Positions 37,659-47,606 of a stretch of 64,000 nt of DNA are shown piece by piece (within the stretch, counting starts at the first letter, position 1; each line of letters starts with the position of its first letter). The translations under genes were made by a program, and so were the position numbers. The notes below the pieces were generated by a model. The model did not search any database and was not told where the DNA came from. It saw nothing but the letters and a program-made list of their open reading frames with translations. The stretch spans positions 1 to 64,000 of the forward strand of contig JAJEBE010000043.1 in the NCBI GenBank assembly GCA_022822545.1. The letters run 5' to 3'. Source of the DNA: Anaerolineae bacterium. GTDB lineage: Bacteria > Chloroflexota > Anaerolineae > Aggregatilineales > Phototrophicaceae.

Positions 37659-38776
37659 GACGCATAGAAGTTCGCGATTCTGCCGCGTAGCCGCGCCGCC
37701 TCGCGCAGATCGGTATTGTCGCTGAACAGATCAATACTGCCGATCAGCGAGCCTTCGGAAATTGCCTTCACTTCAGGGTCGACGATCTTCGCCAAAAGCG
37801 GCTCGATATAGCGCCAGGCATTGCTCACGAGAAAGCCGCGCCCATGGAAATCTTGTGTCGCCGGCTGGATTGGCGGGGTCAAGCGCCCCCCGTTGTGCAG
37901 CCTGTTGAGCGCTTCGTATGCCCGGCCGAGGCTCCGCTCCCGTTCGCGCCAGTTCCGTCCGCGCAGGGCGGCATGCAGCATCGGCGCGAGCTCGGCGGCG
38001 CAATTCAGCTCGGCAAAAGCGCTGCCCAGCCACTTGGGATAGGGCGCATATCGCTTCTCATACAAAAAGCAGAGCAGCATGATGGAACGCGCCAATCGAC
38101 CGGCGATCACAGCCGAGCCGAGTTCATCGCCGCGAGCGCCGGCGCGCGGCGCCAGATGCTCATCCTGCCCGATGCGGCTCCAGCCGCAAGCGAGCAAGTA
38201 CAGCCAGATATCGCGCGGATAATAGCGGAATCGGTCGCGGAGCAACCCCAGCCCAACCTCATCGCGGAAGACACCGCCGCCCGTGAAGCCCAGGAGCTTC
38301 TGCTGCGGCAAGCTCAACCAATCCGCCGCGGTAAGCTCTTGCTCAGCTGAGAGTCCCAGTGTGTCCTGCAAGTAGCCGTCAAGCGTCAGAATTTCGACGC
38401 GATGATTAACCGCCCCGGCGCTGATATCCTGCATGAGTTGTGTGCCCTGGTCGCCGTCGCCGGTCTTCGGCGCGCTGAAGTTGGTCGAGTAGCCCATGAA
38501 ACGATAAGGCAATTCCGTCGCGAGAGCCTCGTGCAGCTCCTTAGCCAGCCGATGGTGATCCGCCGGCGCGAGGAAGAGCATGGCGCGCGGACCCCAGTGA
38601 TGGTCAGCCGACACGGCGTCATCATAACCCAGGACTTCCGAGCCGCTGCCGATTAAAGCGGCGCTATAGGGCAAGCCGGGCCAGCGCCGCGCGATGATGG
38701 GCCGCACCGCCTCGTGAAAGAATGCGCGCGCCAATTCCAAGCCGGTTACATTCTGAGGCGCTTCATACTCCTGCAT
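37655..38776 (-). CDS. DUF4037-type nucleotidyltransferase-like protein
   Basis: ALIGSGSEVLGYDDAVSADHHWGPRAMLFL; start MQEYEAPQNVTG chosen. Confidence 0.75.
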   Translation of the reverse strand: MQEYEAPQNVTGLELARAFFHEAVRPIIARRWPGLPYSAALIGSGSEVLGYDDAVSADHHWGPRAMLFLAPADHHRLAKELHEALATELPYRFMGYSTNFSAPKTGDGDQGTQLMQDISAGAVNHRVEILTLDGYLQDTLGLSAEQELTAADWLSLPQQKLLGFTGGGVFRDEVGLGLLRDRFRYYPRDIWLYLLACGWSRIGQDEHLAPRAGARGDELGSAVIAGRLARSIMLLCFLYEKRYAPYPKWLGSAFAELNCAAELAPMLHAALRGRNWRERERSLGRAYEALNRLHNGGRLTPPIQPATQDFHGRGFLVSNAWRYIEPLLAKIVDPEVKAISEGSLIGSIDLFSDNTDLREAARLRGRIANFYAS

Positions 38777-39035
38777 GGTTCCTCCTGCGCTCGTTGCAGC
38801 GCCAGTGGTCCCGCCATTAGGACGCCCGCCTTCAAGATAGGGGTCGGGCGCGGCGGACGTGGTGAATTTCAAGGATACAGGACATGTTCTTAATTCCATG
38901 CCGGGGGGAATCGCCACTGCCGTCTTTGTTGGCATTGTGGCAGTCTTTGCGGGCGGCTTGGGAGTCTGTCGGCGGTTGCATGGAGGGATCGGAAGTAAGC
39001 GTGAGATTATCTCGTAGTTTATGATTGGTTAGGAT

Positions 39036-39088
39036 TTTGTCCGACATTGTCCGTTTGTCGGACAAAGAAAAATCTTTTTCGGACAAAG
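39036..39088. repeat. Cluster of four TTGTCCG/CGGACAA elements
   Basis: TTGTCCG at 39037 and 39047; CGGACAA at 39059 and 39080; includes 10-bp inverted repeat TTTGTCCGAC/GTCGGACAAA. Confidence 0.85.
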
Positions 39089-39517
39089 TTGCTATTTGCC
39101 GGCCGGGCAGATTTCTGCGCCAGCGGGGAAGGGTATGCCTGCAAGCAGGCGGACGGCGAAACTGTCGTCATGGATATCGACAGGTCCATGGCGTGGCGTT
39201 TTTCACGGTCTGAGAAGTATCTGGTTTTGGGCATGGCGGTTCTCAGTTGGTTAGGATTGAAGCTATTGTAGCACAGGTGTTCTGAAATACAAGGGCTGAA
39301 AGAGGCGATTTTGGAGGCGCCGCGAAAATCGTGGATATGTCGCTCGTTTCCTCCGCCCCCTGCCGCCATCTGCGCCAATTCGCCCCGGCGCCAAGGTCAG
39401 TCGAGCTTCGCAGTTTCGACCGCGGCGCCTGCGCATAAATCTGACCATGCCTTTTGGCAATAGCCGTGTATAATACGTCTCATCAAGATTTTAGTGTCAA
39501 AGGGGAGTATACAGGCC

Positions 39518-40612
39518 GTGTCCGCACCAAGTCGACTAAAAGAATTGCGTGACCAGATAGACCCGATCAACCTGCAAATCCTGGAGCTGCTGAACAAGCG
39601 CGCCACGATTGCGCGGGAAATCGGCCAAGTCTTGCAACAGGTGGGCACGCGATTTTATGACCCGCAGCGGGAAGCGGAAATGCTCACCGCGCTGCAAATG
39701 GCCAACGAAGGTCCCTTCAGCAACGAAGCCATCAACAAAATCTTCAGCGAGATTTTCCACGCCACGCTCAACCTCGAGGAGCGGGACGCGCGGCAGACGA
39801 TCCTTGTCCAGCGGAAACAACCGGACCAGCACACCATCATCGAATTCCGCAATGGCTTGCGCCTGGGCAACGATAGCTTCGAGATCATCGCCGGTCCCTG
39901 CGCGGTGGAAAGCTACGAGCAGATGGACAGGGTCGGCGCAGTCCTGGCCGAGCGCGGCGTCAAGATGATCCGCGGCATGGGCTACAAACCACGCACCTCC
40001 CCTTACGACTTCCAGGGCATGGGCGAAGAGGGTTTGAAAATCGCGCGACAGGTCGCCAACAAATACGGTCTGGCGGTCATCAGTGAAGTGCTTGATATGT
40101 CCCTGATTCCCATGATGGACGAGTATGTCGACGCCTTCTGGGTGGGGGCGCGCAATATGCAGAACAGCTTCTTGCTGCGCGCGCTGGGCAAGCAGAGCAA
40201 ACCCGTCTTGCTCAAGCGCGGCTTCGGCGCCACCCTCAAGGAGTTCATCTACGCCGCCGAATACATCATGGCCAGCGGCAATCAGCAAGTCATCCTGATG
40301 GAGCGCGGCATCCGCACCTTTAGCGAATGGACGCGCAATACGCTCGATATCAGCGCTGTGCCCCTGCTCAAGCAGGAGACGCATCTGCCAATCATTGTTG
40401 ATATCTCCCATTCGGCGGGCCGGCGCGATATCGCCAATCCGCTCGGTCGCGTCGCGCGGGTCAGCGGCGCCGATGGCTTGATGGTCGAGGTCCACCCGAA
40501 TCCGGATGTGGCCATGTCCGATGCCAAACAGCAACTCAACCTGGAGCAGTTCAATCAGTTGATGGACGATATCGAATCCGTCAGCGACCGCTATCAGCAG
40601 CCGGCTGAATGA
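39518..40612 (+). CDS. aroF: Bifunctional chorismate mutase / 3-deoxy-7-phosphoheptulonate synthase
   Basis: N-terminal AroQ-type mutase (LKELRDQIDPINLQILELLNKRATIAREIG); DAHP synthase GPCAVESYEQ, GMGYKPRTSPYDFQG. Probable GTG start. Confidence 0.92.
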   Translation: MSAPSRLKELRDQIDPINLQILELLNKRATIAREIGQVLQQVGTRFYDPQREAEMLTALQMANEGPFSNEAINKIFSEIFHATLNLEERDARQTILVQRKQPDQHTIIEFRNGLRLGNDSFEIIAGPCAVESYEQMDRVGAVLAERGVKMIRGMGYKPRTSPYDFQGMGEEGLKIARQVANKYGLAVISEVLDMSLIPMMDEYVDAFWVGARNMQNSFLLRALGKQSKPVLLKRGFGATLKEFIYAAEYIMASGNQQVILMERGIRTFSEWTRNTLDISAVPLLKQETHLPIIVDISHSAGRRDIANPLGRVARVSGADGLMVEVHPNPDVAMSDAKQQLNLEQFNQLMDDIESVSDRYQQPAE

Positions 40613-40640
40613 GAAACTGACGGACTCAGGTGAAGACCGC

Positions 40641-40680
40641 GGAAGCGCCTCACTCTCCAACGAGATCGGGGCGCTTTCTT
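40641..40680 (+). terminator. Possible rho-independent terminator after aroF
   Basis: AAGCGCC (40643-40649) / GGCGCTT (40670-40676) stem followed by TCTTTA; large loop. Confidence 0.45.
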
Positions 40681-40760
40681 TATGATCGGGCTCTTGTCGG
40701 CGCGAAGCGTATTCCACCGCTAAACTGAGCATTGTCAAGCTATCAATCATATATGGATTT

Positions 40761-42134
40761 ATGAGCAGCTGGGTGAATCAACACAAGTTCGGCCTGGTCG
40801 TCGCCAGCGCAATCCTCGCCCGGCTCATCATCCTCCTCGCCTTCCCCGATATCTTCGCCTTTACCGAACTAGCTGTGGAAACTCACGGCTCGGTCGCCTA
40901 CGACGAATACGCCTTGAACCTGCTGGAGACCGGCGTCTACGGCCGTGAGCCGAGCGTCCCCGACGCCGGTTTGCCGCCGCTGTACAGCACTCTGCTGGCT
41001 CTGACTTATAGCATATTCGGACGCCACTACATCGCGGTCGCCGCGGCGCATATCCTCTTTGATACGCTGTCCGTCGCGCTGCTTTATGACATTTGCCGAC
41101 GCCTGTTTATCGAATCCGGCGACACGATCGGCGCGCTGGCCGGATTGTTCTTCGCCCTCTATCCATACCTGATATTCCAGAATCTGACGCTCAACGATAC
41201 CGCCCTGTGGATTCTGCTGCTGCACCTTTTCGTCTGGCTGTTAATCCGCTTGCGCGAGCGCGAAACTCTCGACCGGCATACCCTGTTGATCGCGCTATCA
41301 GCGGGCGCAGTGCTGGGGCTATCCGCCTTGGCGCGGGCATTGCTGCCGCCACTGGCGCTGCTGGCGGTGGTCTGGTTTCGGCTGCACCTGAACTGGCGCG
41401 AGACCCTGCTGCGTCTGTTGCCTGTCGCGGCCGTGAGCATCCTCGTTCTCCTACCATGGGTCGCGCGGGGGCAGCGCATTTACGGCGGCTTCGTGCCCAT
41501 CGCCCTCAACAGCGGCGAAAATATCTATCAGGGCAACAACCCTTGGACGGTCGCGGTCTTTCGCGCCGGTTACGATGCACAGTGGCTGCCGCCGCCTGAA
41601 GCCGCTCCCCTCGATGATCCGCTGGCGCGCAATGCTGCGCTGGCCCAAACCGGCTGGACCTATCTGCGCGAGCACCCGGAGCGCATAGCCGAACTGCTCT
41701 GGGTCAAGCTGGGCGTGTATTGGAATGTAAACGTCACGCCAATCAACAACCTGCGCCAAGGCGAAAAGCTCGCCATCGATGACAATGGCGCGGTCGTCAT
41801 CGTCAGCGGCGAAGGCTCGCACATCGGCGTGACCGCCGCCAACGCCGCCTACCAGGACAACAGCCTATTTAACGTGGTCGGACGTCGCGTCCACGTCGTA
41901 TACTTCGGCGGCTTGTGGCTTCTCGCAGTCGCGGGCGCCTGGTTGAGCCGGCGGCAGTGGCGCGCCTTGAGCTTGCTGGTCTTCGTGCAACTGAGCCAGA
42001 CGGCGATGTACCTGCTCTTCCACCCGTCGACGCGGTACAGGTCGCCGACCGATCCGTTGCTCTTCGTGTTCTCGGCGGTTGCGGTGCTGTGGTTGTTGAG
42101 GTGGTGGCGGGGGCGGCGAAGTCAAACCCTATGA
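40761..42134 (+). CDS. Glycosyltransferase family 39-like membrane protein
   Basis: Multi-TM; N-terminal acidic motif VAYDEYALNLLETGVYG; PPLYSTLLALTY. Confidence 0.78.
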   Translation: MSSWVNQHKFGLVVASAILARLIILLAFPDIFAFTELAVETHGSVAYDEYALNLLETGVYGREPSVPDAGLPPLYSTLLALTYSIFGRHYIAVAAAHILFDTLSVALLYDICRRLFIESGDTIGALAGLFFALYPYLIFQNLTLNDTALWILLLHLFVWLLIRLRERETLDRHTLLIALSAGAVLGLSALARALLPPLALLAVVWFRLHLNWRETLLRLLPVAAVSILVLLPWVARGQRIYGGFVPIALNSGENIYQGNNPWTVAVFRAGYDAQWLPPPEAAPLDDPLARNAALAQTGWTYLREHPERIAELLWVKLGVYWNVNVTPINNLRQGEKLAIDDNGAVVIVSGEGSHIGVTAANAAYQDNSLFNVVGRRVHVVYFGGLWLLAVAGAWLSRRQWRALSLLVFVQLSQTAMYLLFHPSTRYRSPTDPLLFVFSAVAVLWLLRWWRGRRSQTL

Positions 42135-42202
42135 GCGTCGCTTGTCAGCCATACAGATTCACAATAAACGCAGTTGCATGGATAGCACTTGTGTTCTAAC
42201 AT

Positions 42203-42232
42203 GACATTCAAGTGGACATTAGGATGGACATT
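42203..42232. repeat. Three GACATT elements at 12-bp period
   Basis: GACATT at 42203, 42215 and 42227. Confidence 0.8.
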
Positions 42233-42242
42233 TGCGGCGAAT

Positions 42243-43049
42243 ATGAACAGACAGAAGCCACCCAAAGGAATCGAATGGACGCGAATACGCCGGGCTGACG
42301 GCACTGAATTGCCCGGCTACACCTGGAATCCCACGGGTGGTTGCTTCCACGGCTGCACCTGGCAGATGCCCGACGGATCTGTAACCGAGTGCTACGCCAA
42401 GACAATCGCCGAGCGTTTCACTAGTGGCTACCCGAAGGGTTTCGAGCATCACTATTGGAGGCCGCACAGTCTGGACGCGCCGCGAAAGCTGAAAACACCG
42501 GCCGGCATCTTCGTCGGCAGCATGGCTGATCTTTTTGGTCACTGGGTGCCAGAAGAGCAGATTCAGCAAGTGTTGGATGTGATGGAAGAGGCGCACTGGC
42601 ACATATTTCAGACGCTGAGCAAGTTCCCCATCCGGCTGCCAGAATTTAATCCGTTTCCCGAAAATGTGTGGGTGGGTGTGAGTCTGCCGGCCGGGCATCT
42701 GATGAGCGAGACTGGCGGCGCGCGGGCATTGGGCGCTTACCTGCGTCACATGAGGAATATTGAGGCGGAAATCCGCTTTATGAGTATTGAGCCGCTCTGG
42801 TTTGATGTGGCGCCGGTGTTTGAGCAGTGGTTGGAGACTGAGGGCGAGTTGCCGTTTGAGTGGGCGATTATTGGCGCGGCGTCGAATGGACGGCAGATCT
42901 TTCAACCCAAAACGGAATGGACAATATCTTTGCTTGAACTCCTCGAGACTCACGATGTACCGATTTTCTTCAAAGGAAATATGGATCGCGTGATATGGAC
43001 TAGTTGGCGCGATGATTTCCCTATCGCCTCAAACGGATTTCACAACTAG
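42243..43049 (+). CDS. DUF5131 / phage Gp37/Gp68-like three-Cys-motif protein
   Basis: GIEWTRIRR...TWNPTGGCFHGCTWQMPDGSVTECYAKTIAERF (three-Cys motif); FVGSMADLFGHWVP; FMSIEPL. Confidence 0.85.
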   Translation: MNRQKPPKGIEWTRIRRADGTELPGYTWNPTGGCFHGCTWQMPDGSVTECYAKTIAERFTSGYPKGFEHHYWRPHSLDAPRKLKTPAGIFVGSMADLFGHWVPEEQIQQVLDVMEEAHWHIFQTLSKFPIRLPEFNPFPENVWVGVSLPAGHLMSETGGARALGAYLRHMRNIEAEIRFMSIEPLWFDVAPVFEQWLETEGELPFEWAIIGAASNGRQIFQPKTEWTISLLELLETHDVPIFFKGNMDRVIWTSWRDDFPIASNGFHN

Positions 43050-43906
43050 AGAAGCGGCGGCTGCCGAACCTCTTTAACTGCCCCATTCCAGAACTTTATT
43101 CCCAAGTCATGTTTGCTAGCAAATATCATAGTGTAGACCTGAACATTGCGCTGGTTCCTGAATGGTTTCTCCTGCCTTTCAGTCTGAACGTAACCCATGT
43201 CATTCAAACGACCTAGATAAAAGTCAATCAACTTACGCCTAACCGATGAAGCTCCATCGACGCGAAACCGTTCATACACTGATCGCCACTCGCGAGTGCC
43301 AAAGAATCGGTCAACTACCGTGTCACCTTCATCGCGTGCCGCCATCCCAGCATTGCGTGTGATTCCGCTCGTAGAGAAGTTTACGACAAGATCCATACGG
43401 TTCAGGCTAGCAAGTTTCTCAACCGTCTTCCATTCGACTTCTAAGCCTTCCGGATCTAGAAACGCCAGATTGAGACTAGACCACTTACCAGGCAGGAATT
43501 CTTTGTCCACCTGTTCGATACGCTCAACGATGTTGTCAACGGCAACATTGCAGTCTTTATGAAATAGGTGGGTCCTTGATCCAAGACCACTTTCGAGGGC
43601 TCGTTTCTCAAGCGCGTCAAACTCCGCATCGCCCATCTCAACCAAAAAAACGTTGTGAAACGGAAAGCGCGTAGTCAACGCTAGTAATGGCGACCCTAGC
43701 ATAATATCGCCGCTCGGACTGAACTCATTCTTTCCAGGACCCGCCTGCAAGTCGATATAATTCAGTGTACGCCACTTCTTATCTTTCATTGCTGTTGTGA
43801 ATCGAGCCATGTATCCCTTAAGAATCGTCAACTTGTCCTTCGCATAATCTTGGCTGTCACGCATCGGTAGGCCGTCATGTTCCGGTTTGAGATAACTCGG
43901 CACCAT
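43046..43906 (-). CDS. tcmP: Three-Cys-motif partner protein TcmP-like
   Basis: YAKDKLTILKGYMARFTTAMK...LNYIDLQAGPGKNEF; FLDPEGLEVEWKTVEKLA; adjacent to the three-Cys-motif gene. Confidence 0.8.
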   Translation of the reverse strand: MVPSYLKPEHDGLPMRDSQDYAKDKLTILKGYMARFTTAMKDKKWRTLNYIDLQAGPGKNEFSPSGDIMLGSPLLALTTRFPFHNVFLVEMGDAEFDALEKRALESGLGSRTHLFHKDCNVAVDNIVERIEQVDKEFLPGKWSSLNLAFLDPEGLEVEWKTVEKLASLNRMDLVVNFSTSGITRNAGMAARDEGDTVVDRFFGTREWRSVYERFRVDGASSVRRKLIDFYLGRLNDMGYVQTERQEKPFRNQRNVQVYTMIFASKHDLGIKFWNGAVKEVRQPPLL

Positions 43907-43964
43907 TCAACATCCTTTCGTTTCAGAAGCGAGTATAGCACACTAATTCTATGCCTGCAATCTC

Positions 43965-46421
43965 CTACTCCCGATCCGGCGCGAGCAACTCCCAGAACCG
44001 CGAGAGCAGGTAGCGATACTTCAAGCCATGCGACGTCAACACCAGCGTCAACAAGAACAGCGCCGGAATCGCCGCGATCATCAACGAGCCGCGCCCGCCA
44101 TCCCAAACCGGCGGCTTGAACTCGAAGATCGCCCCCTCAAATACCGGATCCACATACATCACCAGGATCGTCAGCGCCGTCAACAGGCTGCTCAGCAGCA
44201 GAATCCGCCGATGCGCCCAGAAGGTGCGCGGCTGATAAATGTCAATGCCCTGCACATGCCAGGTGATCAGCATCCCGTAGAGCGCGACCATGATCGTCAC
44301 CGACGAGCGCGTCATCATGAGGTCGCCGCCGCTGCCGAACCAGGTGATCAGATAGAGCAGCGTAATGCAGACCGCGCCGATGAAACCCATCGTGAATATG
44401 TAATCGACCACATCGCGCCGGAATCGCGACATGAACTGCGGCCGCAGCCAGCCGAAGGCGATCAGAGTGGCGGGCAGGTTGACCGTGCCGAAGGTCGCCC
44501 AGCTGATCTGCACCGGCGTGATCGGAAAGGGCAGCGCCATGAAGGCGATGAAAATGAAGAAGGCGATGCCATAAAAGTTCCGCACCAGGAACATCTTCAT
44601 CGTGCCGAAGATCGTCTGCGTGGTCTCCTTGCCCTCGCGGAAGGCGCGCGGCAGCGTCGACATAGCATTGTTCAGCAAGACGATATCGGCCACGTCCTTG
44701 CTAATCTGCGTGCCGTCATTCATCACGATCGCCAGGTTCGCCGCCTTCAGCGCGGGCACATCGTTGACGCCATCGCCCACCATCGCCACATACTCGCCTT
44801 GCCGCCGCAGCGAATCGACTATCCGCTGTTTGGTATCCGGCTCAATGCGGGCGAAGACATGGCTGTCGCGCACGGCGCTGTCAAATTCGCCCTCGCCCAT
44901 CGCATCCAACTCGGCGCCGGTGTAAGCGCGGCTGCCGATATCCATGCCAGCGCTCTGCGCGATCGCGCGGACCGTCTCCAGGTTGTCGCCCGAGATGACC
45001 TTGAGCGTCAAGTCTTCTTCGCGGAAGGCATCCAGCGTCTCCTGAATATCTACGCGGATCTCATCGCTCATGACGATAAGCGCCAAAGGCTGCGCATCGT
45101 AGGAGACAACGCCCGCGTCCATATCCGGGTCGCCGCTCATCCGCGCGAAAGCCAGCACCCGCATGCCATCTCGCGCCAGCGTTTCCGCATCGTGATACCA
45201 GGCATGATCCGGCGGCAGCAAGCGCTCGGGCGCGCCCAGCAGCAGCGTCCTATCCGCCAGGCAGACGGCCGACCACTTCCGCCCCGAGGTGAAGGGAATC
45301 TCGCGCAGTTTCTGCGGATAGGTCTCGTCGACCACGATGCGGTCGATATAACGCTCAATGGCCTGTGCCGTGTTGTTCAAATGCGCCAGGTTCTTGAGGT
45401 AAATATGAAGCTCGCTGTGAATCTCATCGCTGCCCGTCTCGGCAATTTCGATGATCTCGCGCACGGCCAGCTTGTTCTGCGTCAGCGTGCCAGTCTTGTC
45501 AAAACAGAGCACGGTCGCATTCGCCAGCGATTCGACCGCATTAACGCGCTGAATGAGCGTCTGCTGCATGCTGATTTTGACCGCGCCGATGGTCAGCGAC
45601 AAGATCGCAACCAGCACCAGCCCCTGCGGCACGAGGCTCGTCGTGAATACCACCGCATTACGCACGATCTCGAGGAAGGCATTGTCCAAAAAGAAGCCGG
45701 TCACGAAGATCATCGGCACGAAGACCAACATGATCAGCACCGTGATTTCAACCGTGATGTCGATCTTGATCTGCGTCGGCGTCTTGACCACCTTGTATTG
45801 CTTGGCGAGGACGGACAGTTGATTGATGTGACTGTCCGCGCCGACGGCGGTGGCGCGCATGATGCCGCTGCCAGCGACGCAGAAGGAACCGGACAAGACC
45901 TTGTCATCGGTCGATTTGCTGACCGCGTCCGATTCGCCCGTCAGGTGTGATTCATCCAGCTCCAGCGAATCCGCGCGCGCGACCAGGCCATCGACCACCA
46001 GCCGATCGCCCGGATTGAGGCGGATAATCTCGTCTTTGACCACCTCGCGCATCGGCACGTCGATCCATTGGCCATCGCGCAGGCAAGTCACCGACTGCTC
46101 GGATAGCGCCGCCAGCCGGTCCAGTTGCCGCTTGGCGTTGAATTCCTGGATCATGCCGAAGAAGGTATTGGACACCACGCTGAAACCGGCGAAGAAGGCG
46201 GTGGCGTAATCGCCCAGGGCGATAACGATAATCAGCATGCTGCCCAGCACGATGTTGAAGAGGTTCAGCACATTTTCGCGGAAGATCTGCCAATAGCTGC
46301 GGCCGACGCGGGCTTCGAAGTCATTGCCCTGGCCGCGGCGCTGCCGATCGAGGACTTCCGCCCGGGTCAGTCCAGCGATACGCTCAGTCTGTTCCTGCTG
46401 TCTTGCGATGGCGCTCTGCAT
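43965..46421 (-). CDS. Cation-translocating P-type ATPase (HAD superfamily)
   Basis: Phosphorylation motif CFDKTGTLTQNK; LTGES; MVGDGVNDVPALKAANLAI. Confidence 0.95.
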   Translation of the reverse strand: MQSAIARQQEQTERIAGLTRAEVLDRQRRGQGNDFEARVGRSYWQIFRENVLNLFNIVLGSMLIIVIALGDYATAFFAGFSVVSNTFFGMIQEFNAKRQLDRLAALSEQSVTCLRDGQWIDVPMREVVKDEIIRLNPGDRLVVDGLVARADSLELDESHLTGESDAVSKSTDDKVLSGSFCVAGSGIMRATAVGADSHINQLSVLAKQYKVVKTPTQIKIDITVEITVLIMLVFVPMIFVTGFFLDNAFLEIVRNAVVFTTSLVPQGLVLVAILSLTIGAVKISMQQTLIQRVNAVESLANATVLCFDKTGTLTQNKLAVREIIEIAETGSDEIHSELHIYLKNLAHLNNTAQAIERYIDRIVVDETYPQKLREIPFTSGRKWSAVCLADRTLLLGAPERLLPPDHAWYHDAETLARDGMRVLAFARMSGDPDMDAGVVSYDAQPLALIVMSDEIRVDIQETLDAFREEDLTLKVISGDNLETVRAIAQSAGMDIGSRAYTGAELDAMGEGEFDSAVRDSHVFARIEPDTKQRIVDSLRRQGEYVAMVGDGVNDVPALKAANLAIVMNDGTQISKDVADIVLLNNAMSTLPRAFREGKETTQTIFGTMKMFLVRNFYGIAFFIFIAFMALPFPITPVQISWATFGTVNLPATLIAFGWLRPQFMSRFRRDVVDYIFTMGFIGAVCITLLYLITWFGSGGDLMMTRSSVTIMVALYGMLITWHVQGIDIYQPRTFWAHRRILLLSSLLTALTILVMYVDPVFEGAIFEFKPPVWDGGRGSLMIAAIPALFLLTLVLTSHGLKYRYLLSRFWELLAPDRE

Positions 46422-46628
46422 GTCCGCTTCGTTCTGTTTATTGGAAAGCGTTTAGCACGTATACGAAACAATCGGTCAAAAGATGTATCTTCGCCGGCAA
46501 AAGCCGCCCGCTATTTTAACAGCGAGCGCGCCTTCGCCAAGCCTTCGCAATCGCCGCGGGTGGGAGCGATGCACGGCAAACTCTGGTATGCTCCCCCCAA
46601 ACACGGATCCCCCAGTTGAGGACGACCC

Positions 46629-47600
46629 ATGATTCAAATTGCAGAAATGCTCCCGCCAGTTTATTCGCCGCTATGGGATCTGGTGGCCCAATGCGGCGTC
46701 AACAAAGTCGTCGGCGCGCTCGATCTGGAACATCGGCTTGGCGACGAAGCGCCTTGGTCCTATGCCTCGCTCCTGCGCGTCAAGAAAGCTTATGAAGCGC
46801 GCGGCTTCGAGCTTGCCGTCATCGAAAGCCGTCCGCCGCTGACCAAAGCCAAGCTCGGCCTGGACGGTCGCGATGAAGAGATCGCTACCGTTTGCGAATT
46901 GCTGGAAAGCATGGGCAAGTTGGGCATCCCCGTCTGGTGTTACGAGTGGATGCCGGTCATGAACTGGCTGCGTACCTCCACAACAATTCCGTCGCGCGGC
47001 GGGGCGCTGGTCACCGGTTACGACCACAGTCAAATGCGGGACGCGCCCATGACCGAATATGGGGAAGTCAGCGAAGCGCAGCTCTGGGACAATCTGCGTT
47101 ACTTCCTGGAGCGCGTGCTGCCTGCCGCCGAGGCGGCGGGGGTTAAGCTAGCGATGCACCCCGATGACCCGCCTCTGTCGCCGATTCGCGGCTTGGGGCG
47201 CATCATGCGCAGCATCGAGAACTTTCAGCGCCTGCTCAATCTTGTCCCGAGCGAGATGAACGGCATCGCTCTCTGCCAAGGCAATTTCGCGCTGATGACG
47301 GACGATCTACCCCAAGTCATTCGGCAATTCGGCGATAAGATATTCTTCGTGCATATGCGCGATGTGGCGGGCACACGGGAGAAATTCGAGGAGACTTTCC
47401 ACGACGCCGGCCAGACCGACATGGTCGCCTGCATGCGCGCCTATCGCGATATCGGCTTCTCCGGCGTGCTGCGCCCCGATCACGTCCCGACGATGGCTGG
47501 CGATGATAACGATCATGCCGGCTACTCTTCTATCGGACGGCTCTTCGCCATCGGTTATATCAAGGGAATCCGAGAAGTTGTATACGGCGCGAACGATTGA
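46629..47600 (+). CDS. Mannonate dehydratase family protein
   Basis: [56 protein letters not shown]. Confidence 0.87.
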   Translation: MIQIAEMLPPVYSPLWDLVAQCGVNKVVGALDLEHRLGDEAPWSYASLLRVKKAYEARGFELAVIESRPPLTKAKLGLDGRDEEIATVCELLESMGKLGIPVWCYEWMPVMNWLRTSTTIPSRGGALVTGYDHSQMRDAPMTEYGEVSEAQLWDNLRYFLERVLPAAEAAGVKLAMHPDDPPLSPIRGLGRIMRSIENFQRLLNLVPSEMNGIALCQGNFALMTDDLPQVIRQFGDKIFFVHMRDVAGTREKFEETFHDAGQTDMVACMRAYRDIGFSGVLRPDHVPTMAGDDNDHAGYSSIGRLFAIGYIKGIREVVYGAND

Positions 47601-47606
47601 GGCAGT

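Noticed and set aside
39536-40750. 404-aa minus-strand ORF opposite aroF
   Set aside because: Shadow ORF over a well-supported DAHP synthase/chorismate mutase; no recognisable domain.
44028-45950. 640-aa + strand ORF opposite the P-type ATPase
   Set aside because: Antisense shadow ORF; Arg/His/Gln-rich composition with no motifs, fully overlapping a gene with all P-type ATPase signatures.
46440-46460. cre-like string TTGGAAAGCGTTTAGCA upstream of the P-type ATPase
   Set aside because: Single weak match, incomplete symmetry, and no CcpA-type context in the window.
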